Positions 6,681 through 7,450 of a stretch of DNA of 7,450 nucleotides are shown here, piece after piece. Positions within the stretch are counted from its first letter, which is position 1. Each line of letters starts with the position of its first letter. Under the pieces are notes generated by a model. It was given only the letters and a program-made list of their open reading frames with translations. It was not told the origin of the DNA and made no database searches. Source of the DNA: an uncultured Alphaproteobacteria bacterium (GTDB lineage Bacteria > Pseudomonadota > Alphaproteobacteria > Caulobacterales > Hyphomonadaceae); the NCBI GenBank assembly GCA_903831485.1, contig CAIKXW010000376.1:1-7450 (forward strand). The letters are read 5' to 3'. The position numbers were made by a program, and so were the translations under genes.

Positions 6681-6709
6681 GCTATCGGGCGGTACGGCGG
6701 CAGGCGCAA
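6681..6709 (-). promoter_or_regulatory. Candidate promoter of the CoA-transferase gene
   Basis: On the minus strand, TTGCGC (6709-6704) and GATAGC (6686-6681) are separated by exactly 17 bases, and the implied transcription start gives a leader of roughly 25 nt before the GTG at 6650. Each hexamer matches the sigma-70 consensus at only about half its positions, so this is a placement-based guess. Confidence 0.3.
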
Positions 6710-6812
6710 GGGCGGCTCCCCATGGTCACGGCGGCTTGATGGCTGTGGCGCCCAAGCGACGGGATTTGCGGGATTTCGCCTGTGACGCCAAGGCACTTGC
6801 ATTGGGCGCAGA

Positions 6813-6827
6813 CTAGAACCATTCTAG
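6813..6827 (+). promoter_or_regulatory. Irr-box-like dyad (iron control element) in front of irr
   Basis: CTAGAA-CCA-TTCTAG is a perfect 6-bp inverted repeat with a 3-bp spacer, ending seven bases before the ATG of the irr-like gene. The core TAGAA-N3-TTCTA agrees with the published iron control element bound by Irr in alphaproteobacteria, as I remember it (TTTAGAA-N3-TTCTAAA type). ACTAGAAC (6812-6819) also resembles the alphaproteobacterial -10 box GCTANAWC, and the right half covers the bases where a ribosome site should lie. Binding here would block transcription start or leader synthesis, so negative autoregulation is the simplest reading. Confidence 0.7.
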
Positions 6828-6834
6828 GCGTGCA

Positions 6835-7236
6835 ATGAAGACAGAGACCCGACTCCAGTCTGCCGGCCTTCGCGCGACCCCCAAACGGATCGCGATCGGC
6901 GGCCTTTTGTTTGACGGTCTGGACCGGCACGTCACAGCCGACGACGTTGCGGCAATGGCGCGGAAGGCGGGCGTGCGGGTGTCGCTGGCGACGGTGTACA
7001 ATACGCTCAACCAGTTCGTCTCGGCGGGCCTGATGAAGCGCATCACCCTGGATACCGAGCGGACCTATTTCGACACCAACGTTTCTGATCACCACCACCT
7101 CTTTTTCGAAGAGAATGGCGTGCTGCACGACATTCCCGGCGACTCGATCCGTGTGGAAGGGCTTCCGGAGATTCCGGCGGGATCCAAGGTGCGGTCGGTC
7201 GAGGTGATCGTCCGCATGACGGGCACGCAAACCTAG
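6835..7236 (+). CDS. irr: Iron response regulator Irr, Fur family
   Basis: The product has 133 residues. Irr is the alphaproteobacterial Fur-family regulator that adjusts heme synthesis and iron uptake to heme status instead of binding Fe2+ directly. The winged-helix DNA-binding part covers about 1-80: LQSAGLRATPKRIAIGGLLF (7-26), RHVTADDVA (31-39) and the recognition helix VSLATVYNTLNQFVSAGLMK (49-68). TYFDTNVSDHHHLFFEENG (77-95) carries the His86-His88 cluster diagnostic of Irr (heme/metal site), and DIPGDSIRV (99-107) matches the Irr C-terminal block. There are no cysteines, so the CxxC zinc sites of classic Fur are absent, as is the GCPWHD-type heme regulatory motif known from Bradyrhizobium. 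The start ATG 6835 lies just after the Irr-box-like dyad and has no clear ribosome site, so the leader may be very short. It is divergent from the CoA-transferase gene. Confidence 0.88.
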   Translation: MKTETRLQSAGLRATPKRIAIGGLLFDGLDRHVTADDVAAMARKAGVRVSLATVYNTLNQFVSAGLMKRITLDTERTYFDTNVSDHHHLFFEENGVLHDIPGDSIRVEGLPEIPAGSKVRSVEVIVRMTGTQT

Positions 7237-7450
7237 CCCCGACCTGCTCGACCTCAATCTGCCAATCTGACGTGGGACTTTCGTGCGGCCGACGCTGACG
7301 ATTGCATAACGCAATGCGCAAACGCCGGTGTCTGACGGAGCGGGACGCGAGATGGCGGGACCCGGGCGGAAATGACCCCGACGCATGAATCGCCTTAACT
7401 TGCATCAACGACGGGAACCGAGAAGCAGTCGAGTTCCTTGTTCCCACGTA
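7237..7450. other. Non-coding tail after irr, with weak dyads
   Basis: No convincing gene or intrinsic terminator is seen in these 214 bp. A perfect dyad ATTGC-ATAAC-GCAAT lies at 7301-7315. A direct repeat GCGGGAC occurs at 7340-7346 and 7355-7361. GGGAAC (7413-7418) can pair with GTTCCC (7440-7445), and its GGAAC part alternatively with GTTCC (7433-7437). The stretch is probably the promoter or leader region of a gene beyond the window; in many relatives the fatty-acid genes fabA/fabB follow irr, but nothing here proves that. Confidence 0.4.

Noticed and set aside
5523..6785. Long open frame of 420 codons on the + strand
   Set aside because: It is antisense to the CaiB/BaiF CoA-transferase, which matches its family from end to end. 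The antisense product has no family features.
6682..7386. Open frame of 234 codons on the - strand
   Set aside because: It is antisense to irr, which is clearly the real gene, and runs over the irr promoter dyad.
7385..7450. Possible gene start ATG 7385, open to the window edge (22 codons, beginning MNRLNLHQRRE)
   Set aside because: It has no ribosome site and no recognisable sequence, and it is too short to judge; it could be the start of a gene beyond the window or chance.
1..7450. tRNA, rRNA, tmRNA, CRISPR arrays, insertion sequences and attachment sites
   Set aside because: I looked for cloverleaf motifs, regularly spaced repeats, transposase motifs and terminal inverted repeats and saw none.

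Overview
The window is GC-rich, densely coded bacterial DNA. Several features point to an alphaproteobacterium: an Irr-type Fur-family regulator with an Irr-box-like dyad in front of it, the tail of a TonB-dependent receptor, a CaiB/BaiF CoA-transferase, and GTG/TTG start candidates. A Caulobacterales/Hyphomonadaceae-like lineage would fit, but this is an inference from style and not a phylogeny.

Layout from left to right. Positions 1-129 hold the last 42 codons of an outer-membrane TonB-dependent receptor, followed by a strong intrinsic terminator (173-207). Positions 334-1350 (+) encode a secreted 338-residue protein of a widespread but uncharacterised family. It converges, with a 4-nt gap, on a 409-residue regulator (1355-2584, -) that carries two complete TetR units in one chain. 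A 170-bp divergent spacer leads to a small acidic orphan protein (2755-2991, +). A short tandem repeat (3004-3044) separates it from the next gene.

The centre of the window is the most interesting part. A membrane protein (3056-4927, -) has two predicted transmembrane helices, two Rossmann (RCK/TrkA-N-like) domains and a C-terminal RyR domain. It is divergently transcribed, across a 145-bp spacer, from a small soluble protein (5073-5441, +) that is almost entirely a second RyR domain. The two genes look like a two-component RyR module: a channel-like membrane sensor plus a free RyR protein. The type is probably known from comparative genomics but, as far as I know, not from experiments.

The right part is metabolic and regulatory. 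A class III CoA-transferase (5445-6650, -) converges on the solo RyR gene with a 3-nt gap. It is divergent from irr (6835-7236, +), the heme/iron-status regulator, which has a perfect CTAGAA-N3-TTCTAG dyad just upstream of its start codon that suggests autoregulation. The last 214 bp contain no convincing gene, only weak dyads, and probably lead into a gene beyond the window.

The genes do not form one operon. Strands alternate at nearly every gene, so the window holds several independent units, of which the RyR pair is the only obvious functional partnership.
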